DNA from: Plantibacter flavus
GTDB taxonomy: Bacteria; Actinomycetota; Actinomycetes; Actinomycetales; Microbacteriaceae
Length of the DNA stretch: 64,000 bases
Reading direction: 5' to 3'
NCBI RefSeq assembly: GCF_900177615.1
Contig: NZ_FXAP01000002.1
Span: 124,001-188,000, forward strand
Shown: positions 49,195-57,656 of the stretch, one piece after another
Layout: each line of letters opens with the position of its first letter
How positions within the stretch are numbered: position 1 is the first letter of the stretch
Notes under the pieces: generated by a model
What the model was told of the DNA's origin: nothing
Database searches by the model: none
The model's input: only the letters and a program-made list of their open reading frames with translations
Position numbers and translations under genes: made by a program

Positions 49195-50631
49195 TCACCA
49201 GTCCGTCGGACCAGCGCTCCCCGCCTCGTACTCCTCGAGGGGCGTCTCGCCAGCGGCCCACGCGGTGACGACCGGGGTGACGATGCGCCAGCACTGCTCG
49301 GCGATGTCGCCGCGCACCGACAGCAGCGTGTTCTCCTGGAGGAGCCCGGCGAGCACCTGCGCGTAGGCGCTCAGGGTCGCGGCTCCGGGGTCCGCTTCGA
49401 GCTCGACCCGGCGCAGGCCGTCGACGTCGTCGGCACCGGTCACGATGAGGTCGAGGTGCACCGCGCCGCCCTTGAGTGACATCCGGAGGACGGTGTCGGC
49501 GTGTCCGTCGGGAGCGTCCAGTCCGGTCGGCGCCGCCGAGCGGCGGAAGTGCACGGCGACCTCGCGGCGCGGGTCGCCGATGCCCTTGCCGGAGCGCAGG
49601 ACGAACGGCACCCCCTGCCAGCGCGGGGTGTCGACCTGGAGCAGGAGCTGTGCGAGCGTCTCCGTCTCGCGGGAGGCGTCGACGTCGGGCTCGTCCACGT
49701 AGGAGGGGAAGAGCCGGTCGCCGACCCGGCCCTCGGTGTAGCGGGCGCGACGGGCGGTCGACGGATCGTCCTTCCACAGGCGCACCGAGCCGAGGACCTC
49801 GGCCATGCGGTCGTGGACGTCGGTCGGCGTCACCGCGTCCGGCCGCTCCATCGCGGTGAGGGCGAGGACCATGAGCAAGTGGCTCTGCAGCATGTCGCGG
49901 AGCGCGCCGGTCTGGTCGTAGAACGCTGCACGCCCCTCGAGCCCCAGCTCCTCGTCGTAGAGGATCTCCACCTTCTCGATCTGTTCCGCGTTCCAGCCCG
50001 CCTCGAGGAGTCGGTTGCCGAAGCGGAGGCCGAGCATCCCGAGGACGGTCGCGTTGCCGAGGAAGTGGTCGATGCGCCACAGACGCTCCTCCGGCACGAC
50101 GTCGGCGAGCGCCGCGTTGAGCGCCTGGGCGTCGGCGAGGTCGTCGCCGAAGGGCTTCTCGATGGCGATGAGGAGGTCGTCCGGCAGGTCGATCTGCGCG
50201 AGCGCCTCGGCGACCTTGCGCCCGGCGGACGGTGGGAGCGCGATGTAGAGGATCGGCGAGCCGGTGCAGGCGTCGAGCAGTGCACGCAGTTCGTCGGGGT
50301 CGGAGGCGTCGGTCGGGATGAACTCCGTCGTCGACACCAGCGCGTCCACGGTCCGGGCGCCGATGCCGGCGCCCTCGAGGCTGGCGCGGACGGTCGCACG
50401 CCACTCCTCGTTCGGCTGCGGCGTGCGGGCGGCACCGATGATCTGCAGCGAGATGTCGCGGGCGGCGTCGACGACCTCGCCGAGGCCGGGGATCAGGAGC
50501 CGCTTGGCCAGGTCGCCGTTGGCGCCGAGGATGGCGATGGTGCGCTTCGTCGGTTCCAGCGACTCCGCGTCCGGGATGCCGGGTACGGTGTCGGGATCGG
50601 GCTGGGTGGTGGTGTCGGACTGGTCACTCAT
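49195..50631 (-). CDS. zwf: Glucose-6-phosphate dehydrogenase paralogue
   Basis: A 478-residue G6PD-fold enzyme. The cofactor motif is ILGANGDLAKRLLIPGL (usually GASGDLTKRKL), the substrate lysine is Lys159 in IAIEKPFGDD, and the catalytic His189 is in RIDHFLGN; the usual consensus is RIDHYLGKE, so Tyr-Phe and Lys-Asn changes are seen next to the catalytic His. It would oxidise glucose-6-phosphate to 6-phosphogluconolactone. No 6-phosphogluconolactonase, opcA or transaldolase gene adjoins it, so this is probably a second, non-housekeeping copy. N-terminal 28 residues are acidic and low-complexity. Confidence 0.85.
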   Translation of the reverse strand: MSDQSDTTTQPDPDTVPGIPDAESLEPTKRTIAILGANGDLAKRLLIPGLGEVVDAARDISLQIIGAARTPQPNEEWRATVRASLEGAGIGARTVDALVSTTEFIPTDASDPDELRALLDACTGSPILYIALPPSAGRKVAEALAQIDLPDDLLIAIEKPFGDDLADAQALNAALADVVPEERLWRIDHFLGNATVLGMLGLRFGNRLLEAGWNAEQIEKVEILYDEELGLEGRAAFYDQTGALRDMLQSHLLMVLALTAMERPDAVTPTDVHDRMAEVLGSVRLWKDDPSTARRARYTEGRVGDRLFPSYVDEPDVDASRETETLAQLLLQVDTPRWQGVPFVLRSGKGIGDPRREVAVHFRRSAAPTGLDAPDGHADTVLRMSLKGGAVHLDLIVTGADDVDGLRRVELEADPGAATLSAYAQVLAGLLQENTLLSVRGDIAEQCWRIVTPVVTAWAAGETPLEEYEAGSAGPTDW

Positions 50632-50679
50632 GGTTCCATCCTGACCGAGCGACCGCCGATCGTCGTGGGGTTGCGCACG

Positions 50680-50698
50680 CCCTTCGACAGGCTCAGGG
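50680..50698. repeat. Solitary CCCTTCGACAGGCTCAGGG palindrome
   Basis: One copy of the 19-bp REP-like unit that builds the arrays at 57.4 and 59 kb, here alone in the 99-bp gap between the G6PD start and the LacI stop. CCCT/AGGG arms enclose TTCGACAGGCTC. Confidence 0.85.
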
Positions 50699-50730
50699 AC
50701 CGGAATGGGGAGGTCCCGGACAAGCCCGCC

Positions 50731-51744
50731 CTACGCCGAGTCGCGGACCACGAGTTCCGTCGGGAGCGTGATCGCCGCGGGACGCTCGCCCTCGATGACC
50801 TGCAGGAGGAGGCGCACCATCTCGGCGCTGATCCGCTCGAACGGCTGGCGCATCGTCGTGAGGGCGGGATCGGTGCCGACCGCGATGCTCGAGTCGTCGA
50901 AGCCGCCGACGGCGACGTCCTCCGGCACGCGCCGGCCGGCGGTTCGCAGAGCGTCGATGGCGCCGGCGGCCATGCGGTCGTTGGCCACGAAGACGGCGTC
51001 GATCGTCGGGTCGGCCTCGAGCAGCTCGCGCATCGCCGCCTCACCGCTCGCGCGGCCGTAGTCGCCGTGCCGGACGAGCCGCTCGTCGAACGCCTCGCCG
51101 AGTTCGAGCCGGTAGCCCTCGAGCCGGGTGACACCGCCCGGGGTGTCCTCGGGTCCGGCGATCGTCGCGATCCGCTCCCGACCGAGGCCGCGCAGGTGCG
51201 CCACCATCTCCCGGGCGCCCTCGAGGTCGTCGGCGGCCACATACCCGAGGCGCTTCTGGAACCCGAGCGGGATGCCGCACGCGATGGCCGGGACCTTCGA
51301 GTCCACGATGTCGCTGATCAACCGCTGCCCGCTGTGCGCCGAGACGAGCAGCACGCCGTCGACGTGACCCGCCTCGATGTAGGCGAGGGCGCGCTCCTGC
51401 TCGGCAGCACTGCCCGCCATGATGAGCACGAGCGACAGCTGCCGTTCGGCGAGCGCCTGCGCGGCACCCGTCAGCAGCATCGAGAAGTTCGGGTCCTCGA
51501 AGAGCAGCTGGTGGTCCTCGGTGAGGAGGAACGCGACCGATCCGGTGCGGTTCGTCGCCAGGCTCCGCGCGTGCGGGTTGACGCGGTACCCGGTCTTCCG
51601 GATGGCCGCGTCGACGGCCGCCTTCGCGTCCTGGCTGACCCAACGCCCGCCGTTCAGCACCCGTGAGACCGTGCCGCGGGAGACACCGGCGGCCTCCGCG
51701 ACGTCGTCGATCGTCGGGCGCCGACGGGACGGGACGGTGGTCAT
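50731..51744 (-). CDS. LacI-family regulator of the beta-galactoside locus
   Basis: A 337-residue LacI/GalR protein. HTH: RPTIDDVAEAAGVSRGTVSRVLNGGRWVSQDAKAAVDAAIRKTGYRVNPHARSLA. Ligand domain: SVAFLLTEDHQLLFEDPNFSMLLTGAAQALAE, HVDGVLLVSAHSG, IPAIACGIPLG-like (VPAIACGIPLGF), DLEGAREMVAHLRGLGRERIATIAGPEDT and VFVANDRMAAGAIDAL. It is the last gene of the minus-strand sugar importer cluster, 73 bp after the second permease. It probably binds the TGTGAGCGGTTACA site between the importer and the GH42 gene. Confidence 0.9.
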   Translation of the reverse strand: MTTVPSRRRPTIDDVAEAAGVSRGTVSRVLNGGRWVSQDAKAAVDAAIRKTGYRVNPHARSLATNRTGSVAFLLTEDHQLLFEDPNFSMLLTGAAQALAERQLSLVLIMAGSAAEQERALAYIEAGHVDGVLLVSAHSGQRLISDIVDSKVPAIACGIPLGFQKRLGYVAADDLEGAREMVAHLRGLGRERIATIAGPEDTPGGVTRLEGYRLELGEAFDERLVRHGDYGRASGEAAMRELLEADPTIDAVFVANDRMAAGAIDALRTAGRRVPEDVAVGGFDDSSIAVGTDPALTTMRQPFERISAEMVRLLLQVIEGERPAAITLPTELVVRDSA

Positions 51745-51817
51745 CCCGTCAGCCTAGTGCTGAGGCTTCGCACGCGACGGCGGCGGCTCCTGCTGCCGCC
51801 GCGCGGGCCACAGCGGG

Positions 51818-52720
51818 TCATGCCTTCACGGCACCGGCCGCGAGGTCCACCCGCCAGAAGCGCTGCAGGATGAGGAAGATCAGGATGAGCGGCACGATGG
51901 CGAGCAGGGCACCCGTGATCACGAGGGTGTACAACGCGGGCGCGGAGGCACCCTGGTTGAGCAGTCCGTTGAGGCCGACGGTGATCGGGAACAGCGAGTC
52001 GTCGCCGAGCATGATGTACGGCAGCATGAAGTTGTTCCAGATGGCGACGAACTGGAACAGGAAGATCGTCACGAGTCCGGGCAGCATCATCGGCATCGCG
52101 ATGCGTCCGAAGATGCGGAACTCGCCCGCGCCCTCTGTCCGGGCCGCCTCGATGACGTCGGTCGGCACCGCTGCGGCCGCGTAGATGCGGGCGAGGTAGA
52201 TGCCGTAGGGGCTGATGATCTGCGGCAGGAGCACACCCCAGAAGGTGTTCGTCAGCCCGACGTTCGCGAGCAGGAAGTACTGCGGGATCGCGAGGATGAC
52301 CCCCGGCACGAGCACGCCCATCAGCAGGATGCTGAAGACGGTGCGCTTACCCGGAAAGTCGAACTTGGCGAGCACGTAGCCCGAGATCGCGGAGACCCAG
52401 GTGGAGGCGATCGCGCCGATGCCCGCGTAGAGCGCCGTGTTGACCATCCATCGCCAGAAGAGTCCGTCGCGGTACTGGGTGAGCTCGACGATGTTGTCGA
52501 ACAGATGGGTGCTCGGCACGAGGGTGAAGGTGGAGAACAGTTCGCCGCTGCTCTTCGTGGACGCCATGAGCACCCAGAAGACGGGGAAGAGGCAGTAGAT
52601 CGCGCCGAGGATGAGGATGCCCGTCGAGATACCGCTGGGCCGGTCGGAGCGCATGGTCGTGCTGCCGGCGCGTTCGCGGCGTCGCGCACCGGCGGGTCGG
52701 TCGAGTCGAAGCGTGGTCAT
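51818..52720 (-). CDS. Sugar ABC transporter permease (MalG type)
   Basis: A 300-residue permease with six membrane segments. The EAA loop that contacts the ATPase is VIEAARTEGAGEFRIFGRIAMPMMLPGL (EAA-x3-G-x9-I-x-LP). The N-terminal membrane entry ISTGILILGAIYCLFPVFWVLMASTKSSGEL is typical of MalG. It lies 4 bp after the first permease gene, with GGAGGA inside the preceding coding end. No ATPase gene lies in the cluster, so a shared MsiK-like ATPase is expected elsewhere. Confidence 0.9.
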   Translation of the reverse strand: MTTLRLDRPAGARRRERAGSTTMRSDRPSGISTGILILGAIYCLFPVFWVLMASTKSSGELFSTFTLVPSTHLFDNIVELTQYRDGLFWRWMVNTALYAGIGAIASTWVSAISGYVLAKFDFPGKRTVFSILLMGVLVPGVILAIPQYFLLANVGLTNTFWGVLLPQIISPYGIYLARIYAAAAVPTDVIEAARTEGAGEFRIFGRIAMPMMLPGLVTIFLFQFVAIWNNFMLPYIMLGDDSLFPITVGLNGLLNQGASAPALYTLVITGALLAIVPLILIFLILQRFWRVDLAAGAVKA

Positions 52721-52724
52721 GGTG

Positions 52725-53711
52725 TCAGTCCTCCTGACCGAAGGCTCGCTTCTGCACGACCCGGAGGAAGAGGAAGGAGACGATGAAGGTGGCGACGGCG
52801 ATGATGATCGAGGTCGCGGCGGCCGAGTAGATGTCGTCGCGGGTGAACGCGTCGCGGTAGACGAGCATGAGCGGTGACCAGCTCGTGGAGAGACTGTTCG
52901 TGAGCGGCCGCAACGTCGTCGGCTCGGCGAACACCTGCAGGGTGGCGACCATCGAGAACAGAGCCGTCATGACGAGTGCGGGGGCGACGATCGGGATCTT
53001 GATCCGCAGTGCGATCTGGATCTCGCTCGCGCCGTCGATGCGGGCGGCCTCGTAGATCTCACTCGGCACGGCCTTGAGCGAGGTGTAGATGACGATCATG
53101 TTGAAGCCGACGCCACCCCAGAGGGCGATGTTCGCGATGCCGAAGATGATGGTCCCCGAGGACAGGATCTCCGGGGCGTCCCAGCCGAGGCTGTCGAAGA
53201 TCGCGTAGAAAGGGCTCACGGCCGGGAGGTAGAGGAAGCCCCAGAGCAGTGAGCTGATCACCGCGGGCACCGCGTAGGGCAGGAAGATCGAGATGCGCGA
53301 GAACGAGACCGCCCGGGTGCGACGGGAGTCGAGCAGCAGCGCGAAGAGCAGGGCCAGTCCGAGCATGCACGGGATGAGGATGAGGCCGTAGAGCAGCACT
53401 CGTCCGACACTCGCCGCGAACTCGGGGTCGTTGAAGGCACCGAGGTAGTTCTCGAGGCCGGCGAAGGCGGTCGTGCGCGCCCCGGAGCCGAGGCCGAGAC
53501 CGGAGACCTGCTTCTTCTGGAAGCTCAGGAACAGCGTGTAGACGATGGGCGCCGCCATGAACACGAGGAACAGGATGATGCCGGGGGCGAGCATCGCGTA
53601 CGGGATGAGCACCCGACTCTTCAGGTTCTTGCGCGGTCGGGCCGGCGGGCGCGAGCCTGTCGGCGGATCCTGGGTGGGCCGGATCGTGTCCAGCGCGGAT
53701 GGTGCAGCCAT
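52725..53711 (-). CDS. Sugar ABC transporter permease (MalF type)
   Basis: A 328-residue permease with six membrane segments, the first after a Pro/Arg-rich tail (SRVLIPYAMLAPGIILFLVFMAAPIVYTLFLSFQ). The EAA loop is IYEAARIDGASEIQIALRIKIPIVAPALV. It pairs with the MalG-type protein to form the channel for an oligosaccharide, probably a beta-galactoside given the GH42 neighbour. Second gene after the binding protein, 65 bp downstream. Confidence 0.9.
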   Translation of the reverse strand: MAAPSALDTIRPTQDPPTGSRPPARPRKNLKSRVLIPYAMLAPGIILFLVFMAAPIVYTLFLSFQKKQVSGLGLGSGARTTAFAGLENYLGAFNDPEFAASVGRVLLYGLILIPCMLGLALLFALLLDSRRTRAVSFSRISIFLPYAVPAVISSLLWGFLYLPAVSPFYAIFDSLGWDAPEILSSGTIIFGIANIALWGGVGFNMIVIYTSLKAVPSEIYEAARIDGASEIQIALRIKIPIVAPALVMTALFSMVATLQVFAEPTTLRPLTNSLSTSWSPLMLVYRDAFTRDDIYSAAATSIIIAVATFIVSFLFLRVVQKRAFGQED

Positions 53712-53776
53712 GCCGATTCCTTGGGTCGAGGGCGGGAACGCGGTCGGGGCCGGCTCGGCGAGCCGGCCCCGTGGGA

Positions 53777-55078
53777 CTACTCGACCGAGAAGCCGCTCTT
53801 CTTCAGGTCGTCGATGGTGATGGACTGCATCGCGGCGACGGCGTCGGAGAACGCCTGCGCGGTCTTAGCCTCGGCCGCCTTCGCGAACTCGTCGTTGTAG
53901 GCGCTGAAGGCGACGTTGACGTTCGGGCCGTAGGTGAACGGCGCGACGGTCTCGGAGGCCTTCGACGCGATGTCGTAGAAGTCGCTCTGCTGGCTGAAGA
54001 ACTCGGGCGACGTGGTGAGGGCGTCGGCGGCGACCTTCGTCGCAGCCGGGTAGACCCCGGACACGTCGGCGAGCGCGGCGACGGCCTTCGGGTCGGTGTT
54101 CAACCAGGTGGCGAACTCGACGGCGGCCTCGGCGTGCTTCGACTGCGTGGTCACCGCGGTGGACGACCCACCCCAGTTGCCGTTGGAGGGCTTGGATGCG
54201 TCCCACTGCGGCAGCTCGGCCGCGGTCCACTTGCCGGCCGTGTCGGGGGCGTTCCCGCCGAGGACGCCGGGCGCCCAGACGGAGGAGATCCAACCGACCT
54301 GCGAACCGTCGTTCAGGCCGGCGTTCCACTCGGGCGTGTACATCGGCTTGTTGTCGATCGCGCCCTCCTCGACGAGCTGGCCCCAGTAGGAAGCGACCTG
54401 CTCGGTCGGGCCGGCGTCGATGTCGACCCCCCAGCTGTCGCCGTCGATCGACCACCACGATGCACCCGCCTGCTGCGCGAGTCCGGCGAACCAGCCGGCG
54501 TCGTTCGCGGAGAAGGTGCCGAGGTACTTCGTCGGGTCGGCCTGGTGCACGGCGCGGGCGACCTCGGCGTACTCGTCCCACGTCGTCGGCACACTGAGGC
54601 CGAGGCTGTCGAGGATGTCGGTGCGGTAGTAGGCCATCATCGGGCCGGAGTCCTGCGGGACGGCGTAGACCGCGTCGCCACCGAGCGTGACCGAGTTCCA
54701 CACGCCGTCGGAGAAGTCGTCCTTGAGATCGGCGGCGCCCTGCTTCGAGATGTCGGCGAGCGCATCGGACGCGACGAGCGTCGGGATCTTCTGGTACTCG
54801 GCCTGGATGAGGTCGGGAGCGCCGCTGCCGGCCTTGATCGCCGTGAGCAGCTTGGTGATGGCGGGGTCGCCACCGTCCTGCTTCTGCACGACCACCTGGA
54901 TGTCGGGGTGGTCCTCGTTCCACAGCTCGACGACCTGCTCGAGGTTGGGCGCCCAGGCCCAGTAGGTGAGTTTGACGGGGCCGGACTCCGTGCCGCCCGA
55001 GGATGCCGAGCATCCGGAGAGCAGTAGGGCCGTCGTGGCGACCGTGGCGATGCCGATGTGGCGAAGCGTGCTGCGCAT
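53777..55078 (-). CDS. Sugar ABC transporter substrate-binding lipoprotein
   Basis: A 433-residue family 1 extracellular solute-binding protein. The signal peptide ends in the lipobox LSGC with Cys23 as the anchor. The mature part is typical: KLTYWAWAPNLEQVVELWNEDHPDIQVVVQKQ, APDLIQAEYQKIPTLVASDALADIS, SVTLGGDAVYAVPQDSGPMMAYYRTDILDSLGL and YTPEWNAGLNDGSQVGWISSVWAPGV, with several Trp residues to stack on sugar rings. AAGGAGG precedes the ATG at 55078. It heads the importer operon and diverges from the GH42 gene. Confidence 0.92.
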   Translation of the reverse strand: MRSTLRHIGIATVATTALLLSGCSASSGGTESGPVKLTYWAWAPNLEQVVELWNEDHPDIQVVVQKQDGGDPAITKLLTAIKAGSGAPDLIQAEYQKIPTLVASDALADISKQGAADLKDDFSDGVWNSVTLGGDAVYAVPQDSGPMMAYYRTDILDSLGLSVPTTWDEYAEVARAVHQADPTKYLGTFSANDAGWFAGLAQQAGASWWSIDGDSWGVDIDAGPTEQVASYWGQLVEEGAIDNKPMYTPEWNAGLNDGSQVGWISSVWAPGVLGGNAPDTAGKWTAAELPQWDASKPSNGNWGGSSTAVTTQSKHAEAAVEFATWLNTDPKAVAALADVSGVYPAATKVAADALTTSPEFFSQQSDFYDIASKASETVAPFTYGPNVNVAFSAYNDEFAKAAEAKTAQAFSDAVAAMQSITIDDLKKSGFSVE

Positions 55079-55151
55079 TCGTCCTCCTTGTCGAAAGCTG
55101 GGGCGCTCTGGTGCGGGGCAGCGACGCTTCGATGGAGAACGTCGTTGTACC

Positions 55152-55193
55152 TGTGAGCGGTTACAGTTATTCACAACCGATTCGCGTTGTCAA
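55152..55193 (-). promoter_or_regulatory. Operator and minus-strand promoter of the sugar importer
   Basis: TGTGAGCGGTTACA (55152-55165) is a LacI-type operator with 5 of 7 symmetric matches. On the minus strand TTGACA (55193-55188) stands 16-18 bp before AATAAC/ATAACT/TAACTG (about 55171-55164), a plausible -35/-10 pair, so the operator overlaps the -10 and initiation region. Control of the importer, and perhaps of the divergent GH42 gene, by the LacI protein at 50.7 kb is inferred. Confidence 0.65.
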
Positions 55194-55306
55194 CATCGAA
55201 AATCGAGCGAAACATGTCTCTCGGGTCTGTGATAGAACTGGGAGCGCACACAGCCAGGCGATCGTATGGATCCGCTCTCGGCCCACTGAGTCACAGGAGA
55301 CGCAGC

Positions 55307-57343
55307 ATGACCATCGAGCTCAACCCGCTCACCGCACGGGCCACCTGGATCCCTGGCACCACCGGCCTCCGCTACGGCGGCGACTACAACCCCGAGCAGT
55401 GGCCGCGGGAGACCTGGCTCGAGGACATCGCCCTCATGCAGTCGGCCGGCGTCGACCTCGTGAGCGTCGGGATCTTCTCCTGGGCGGTCCTCGAACCGCG
55501 GGAGGGCGAGTACGACTTCAGCTTCCTCGACGACATCATCGGGCTCCTGCACGAGGCCGGCATCTCGGTCGACCTCGCGACGCCGACGACGGTGCCACCG
55601 GCCTGGTTCTGGAAGCGCCACCCCGAGGCCCACCCGGTCACCCGCGAGGGACTACGACTCGGCCACGGCTCACGCGGCATCGCGAGCCCCAGCTCCCCCG
55701 CCTACCGTCGCGCTGCAGCCGCGATCACCGAGCAGCTCGCCGCCCGTTACGCATCGCACCCGGCCGTCGTCCTCTGGCACGTGCACAACGAGTACGGCGC
55801 ACCGATCAGCGAGGACTACTCCGACGGCTCGGTGCTCGCCTTCCGGGCGTGGTTGCAGCGGCGCTACGGCTCGATCGAAGCGCTCAACGCCGCCTGGGGC
55901 ACCCGATTCTGGGGCCAGGACTACGGCGAGTGGGACGAGATCGACGCACCGCGCGTCTCGGCCTCCGTCGTCAACCAGACGCAGCGACTCGACTTCGCCC
56001 ACTACACCTCGGACACCCTGCTCGAGTGCTACGTCGCCGAGCGCGACATCATCAAGCGGTACGCACCGGAGACCCCGGTGACGACGAACTTCATGGCCAC
56101 CAACTGCCGATCGATCGACTACTGGGCTTGGAGCCGCGAGGTCGACATCGTCGCGAACGACTACTACCTCGTCGCCGAGCGGGAGGACAACCACATCCTG
56201 CTCGCGCTCGACTCGGACCTCACCCGCTCGCTCGCCGGCGGCGACCCGTGGATCCTCATGGAGCACTCCACCTCGGCGGTGAACTGGCAGCCGCGCAACA
56301 TCGCGAAGCGCGCCGGCGAGCTCGCCCGCAACAGTGCCAGCCACCTGGCGCGCGGGGCCGACGCGATCCTCTACTTCCAGTTCCGCGCCTCGCGGTACGG
56401 CGCGGAGAAGTTCCACTCGGCGATGCTCCCCCACGCCGGCACGGAGAGCCGCATCTGGCGTGAGGTCACGGCGCTCGGTCACGACCTCGGCAAATTGGAC
56501 GAACTGGTGGGCTCGCGGGTGCGGAGTGAGGTCGCGATCCTCTGGGACGTGCAGTCGTTCTGGGCCCAGGACCTCGAATGGCGCCCGTCGGTCGAGCTCG
56601 ACCATCGCGAGCGTGTCGAGGCCTACTACGCCGCCCTCTGGCGCGCTGGCGTCACCGTCGACTTCGTGCACCCGCACGACGACCTGAGCGGCTACCGCCT
56701 CGTCCTCGCCCCGTCGCTCTACCTGGCGGATCGCGAGACCTCCGAGAACGTCACCGCCTACGTCGAGGGCGGCGGTGCGTTCGTCGTGTCGTACTTCTCG
56801 GGCGTCGTCGACGAGCACGACGCCGTCTGGGAGGGTGGCGCACCGGGAGCGTTCCGTCGCGTGCTGGGCCTCTCGGTCCCCGAGTTCCTGCCCTTGCACG
56901 AGGGCGAGACCGTCCAGCTGGACGACGGACGGACCGGTTCGAGCTGGAGCGACGACATCGTGCTCGAGGGCGCCGAGGCCGTGTCGAGCTACGTCACCGG
57001 CCCCGCCGCCGGTCAGCCCGCGGTGACCCGCAACCGGTTCGGCGCCGGGACCGCCTGGTACGTCTCCACGAAGCTCGACGAGGCCGGGCTGTCGGAGCTG
57101 CTGTCCGGAGCTTTGGAGCAGGCAGGCGTCGACGCGCCGCCGGTACCGCCGCTCGGGCTGGAGGTCGTCACCCGCTGGGGTGAGGAGGCGTCGTTCACGA
57201 TCGCGATCAACCACGGCGACGCGGATGCGCAACTCACGACGACCGGTGCGGTCGAGTTGCTCACGGGCGAGCCGGTGGTCTCGGGTGCGGTGGACATCCC
57301 GGCGGGTGCGTTCCGCGTGATCCGGACCCCGCTCGGCGGCTGA
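55307..57343 (+). CDS. Beta-galactosidase, GH42
   Basis: A 678-residue cytoplasmic GH42 enzyme. The N-terminal TIM barrel starts RYGGDYNPEQWPRETWLEDIALMQSAGVDLVSVGIFSWAVLEP. The acid/base is Glu162 in LWHVHNEYGA and the nucleophile Glu319 in WILMEHSTSAVNWQP. A trimerisation domain (from about 395, VRSEVAILWDVQSFWAQDLEWRPS) and a small beta C-terminal domain follow. It removes beta-linked galactose from imported oligosaccharides such as plant galactan fragments. The ATG at 55307 follows CAGGAGA; the 40-residue upstream extension covers the operator region. Divergent from the importer genes. Confidence 0.93.
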   Translation: MTIELNPLTARATWIPGTTGLRYGGDYNPEQWPRETWLEDIALMQSAGVDLVSVGIFSWAVLEPREGEYDFSFLDDIIGLLHEAGISVDLATPTTVPPAWFWKRHPEAHPVTREGLRLGHGSRGIASPSSPAYRRAAAAITEQLAARYASHPAVVLWHVHNEYGAPISEDYSDGSVLAFRAWLQRRYGSIEALNAAWGTRFWGQDYGEWDEIDAPRVSASVVNQTQRLDFAHYTSDTLLECYVAERDIIKRYAPETPVTTNFMATNCRSIDYWAWSREVDIVANDYYLVAEREDNHILLALDSDLTRSLAGGDPWILMEHSTSAVNWQPRNIAKRAGELARNSASHLARGADAILYFQFRASRYGAEKFHSAMLPHAGTESRIWREVTALGHDLGKLDELVGSRVRSEVAILWDVQSFWAQDLEWRPSVELDHRERVEAYYAALWRAGVTVDFVHPHDDLSGYRLVLAPSLYLADRETSENVTAYVEGGGAFVVSYFSGVVDEHDAVWEGGAPGAFRRVLGLSVPEFLPLHEGETVQLDDGRTGSSWSDDIVLEGAEAVSSYVTGPAAGQPAVTRNRFGAGTAWYVSTKLDEAGLSELLSGALEQAGVDAPPVPPLGLEVVTRWGEEASFTIAINHGDADAQLTTTGAVELLTGEPVVSGAVDIPAGAFRVIRTPLGG

Positions 57344-57656
57344 GCGGGGCCGAGCTCGGGCGCCCTTCGACAGACTCAGGGACCAGGGCCCGCTCACCAG
57401 TCGCACCCTTCGACAAGCTCAGGGACCAGGGCCCGCTCGCCAATCGCGCCCTTCGACAAGCTCAGGGACCAGGTTCCGCTCACCAGTCGCGCCCTTCGAC
57501 AAGCTCAGGGACCAGGTTCCCGGTCACTGAGCCACACACCCGGTCACTGAGCTTGTCGAAGTGCGACCCCGCTCCACACGCCTCTCGGTCGCCGAGCCTG
57601 TCCATGCGCAGCGACTGAGCATCTCGAATGTCAGTGGTCCGTGGTGGACTGAAGTC
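57344..57656. other. Intergenic region, 313 bp, mostly repeats
   Basis: It lies between GH42 and the HNH gene. Bases 57360-57563 are the repeats described separately; the remaining 90 bp contain the HNH gene promoter region and AATGTCAGTGGTCCGTGG, with no clear ribosome site before the ATG. Confidence 0.5.
57360..57563. repeat. 43-bp tandem repeat with TTCGACA-GCTCAGGG palindromes
   Basis: Four copies of CCCTTCGACAAGCTCAGGG (with minor changes) begin at 57363, 57406, 57449 and 57492, exactly 43 bp apart, each followed by ACCAGGGCCCGCTCACCAGT or a close variant. Two inverted relatives (GGTCACTGAGCCAC and GGTCACTGAGCTTGTCGAAGTG) close the block. The palindromes could form a row of hairpins. 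Confidence 0.9.
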
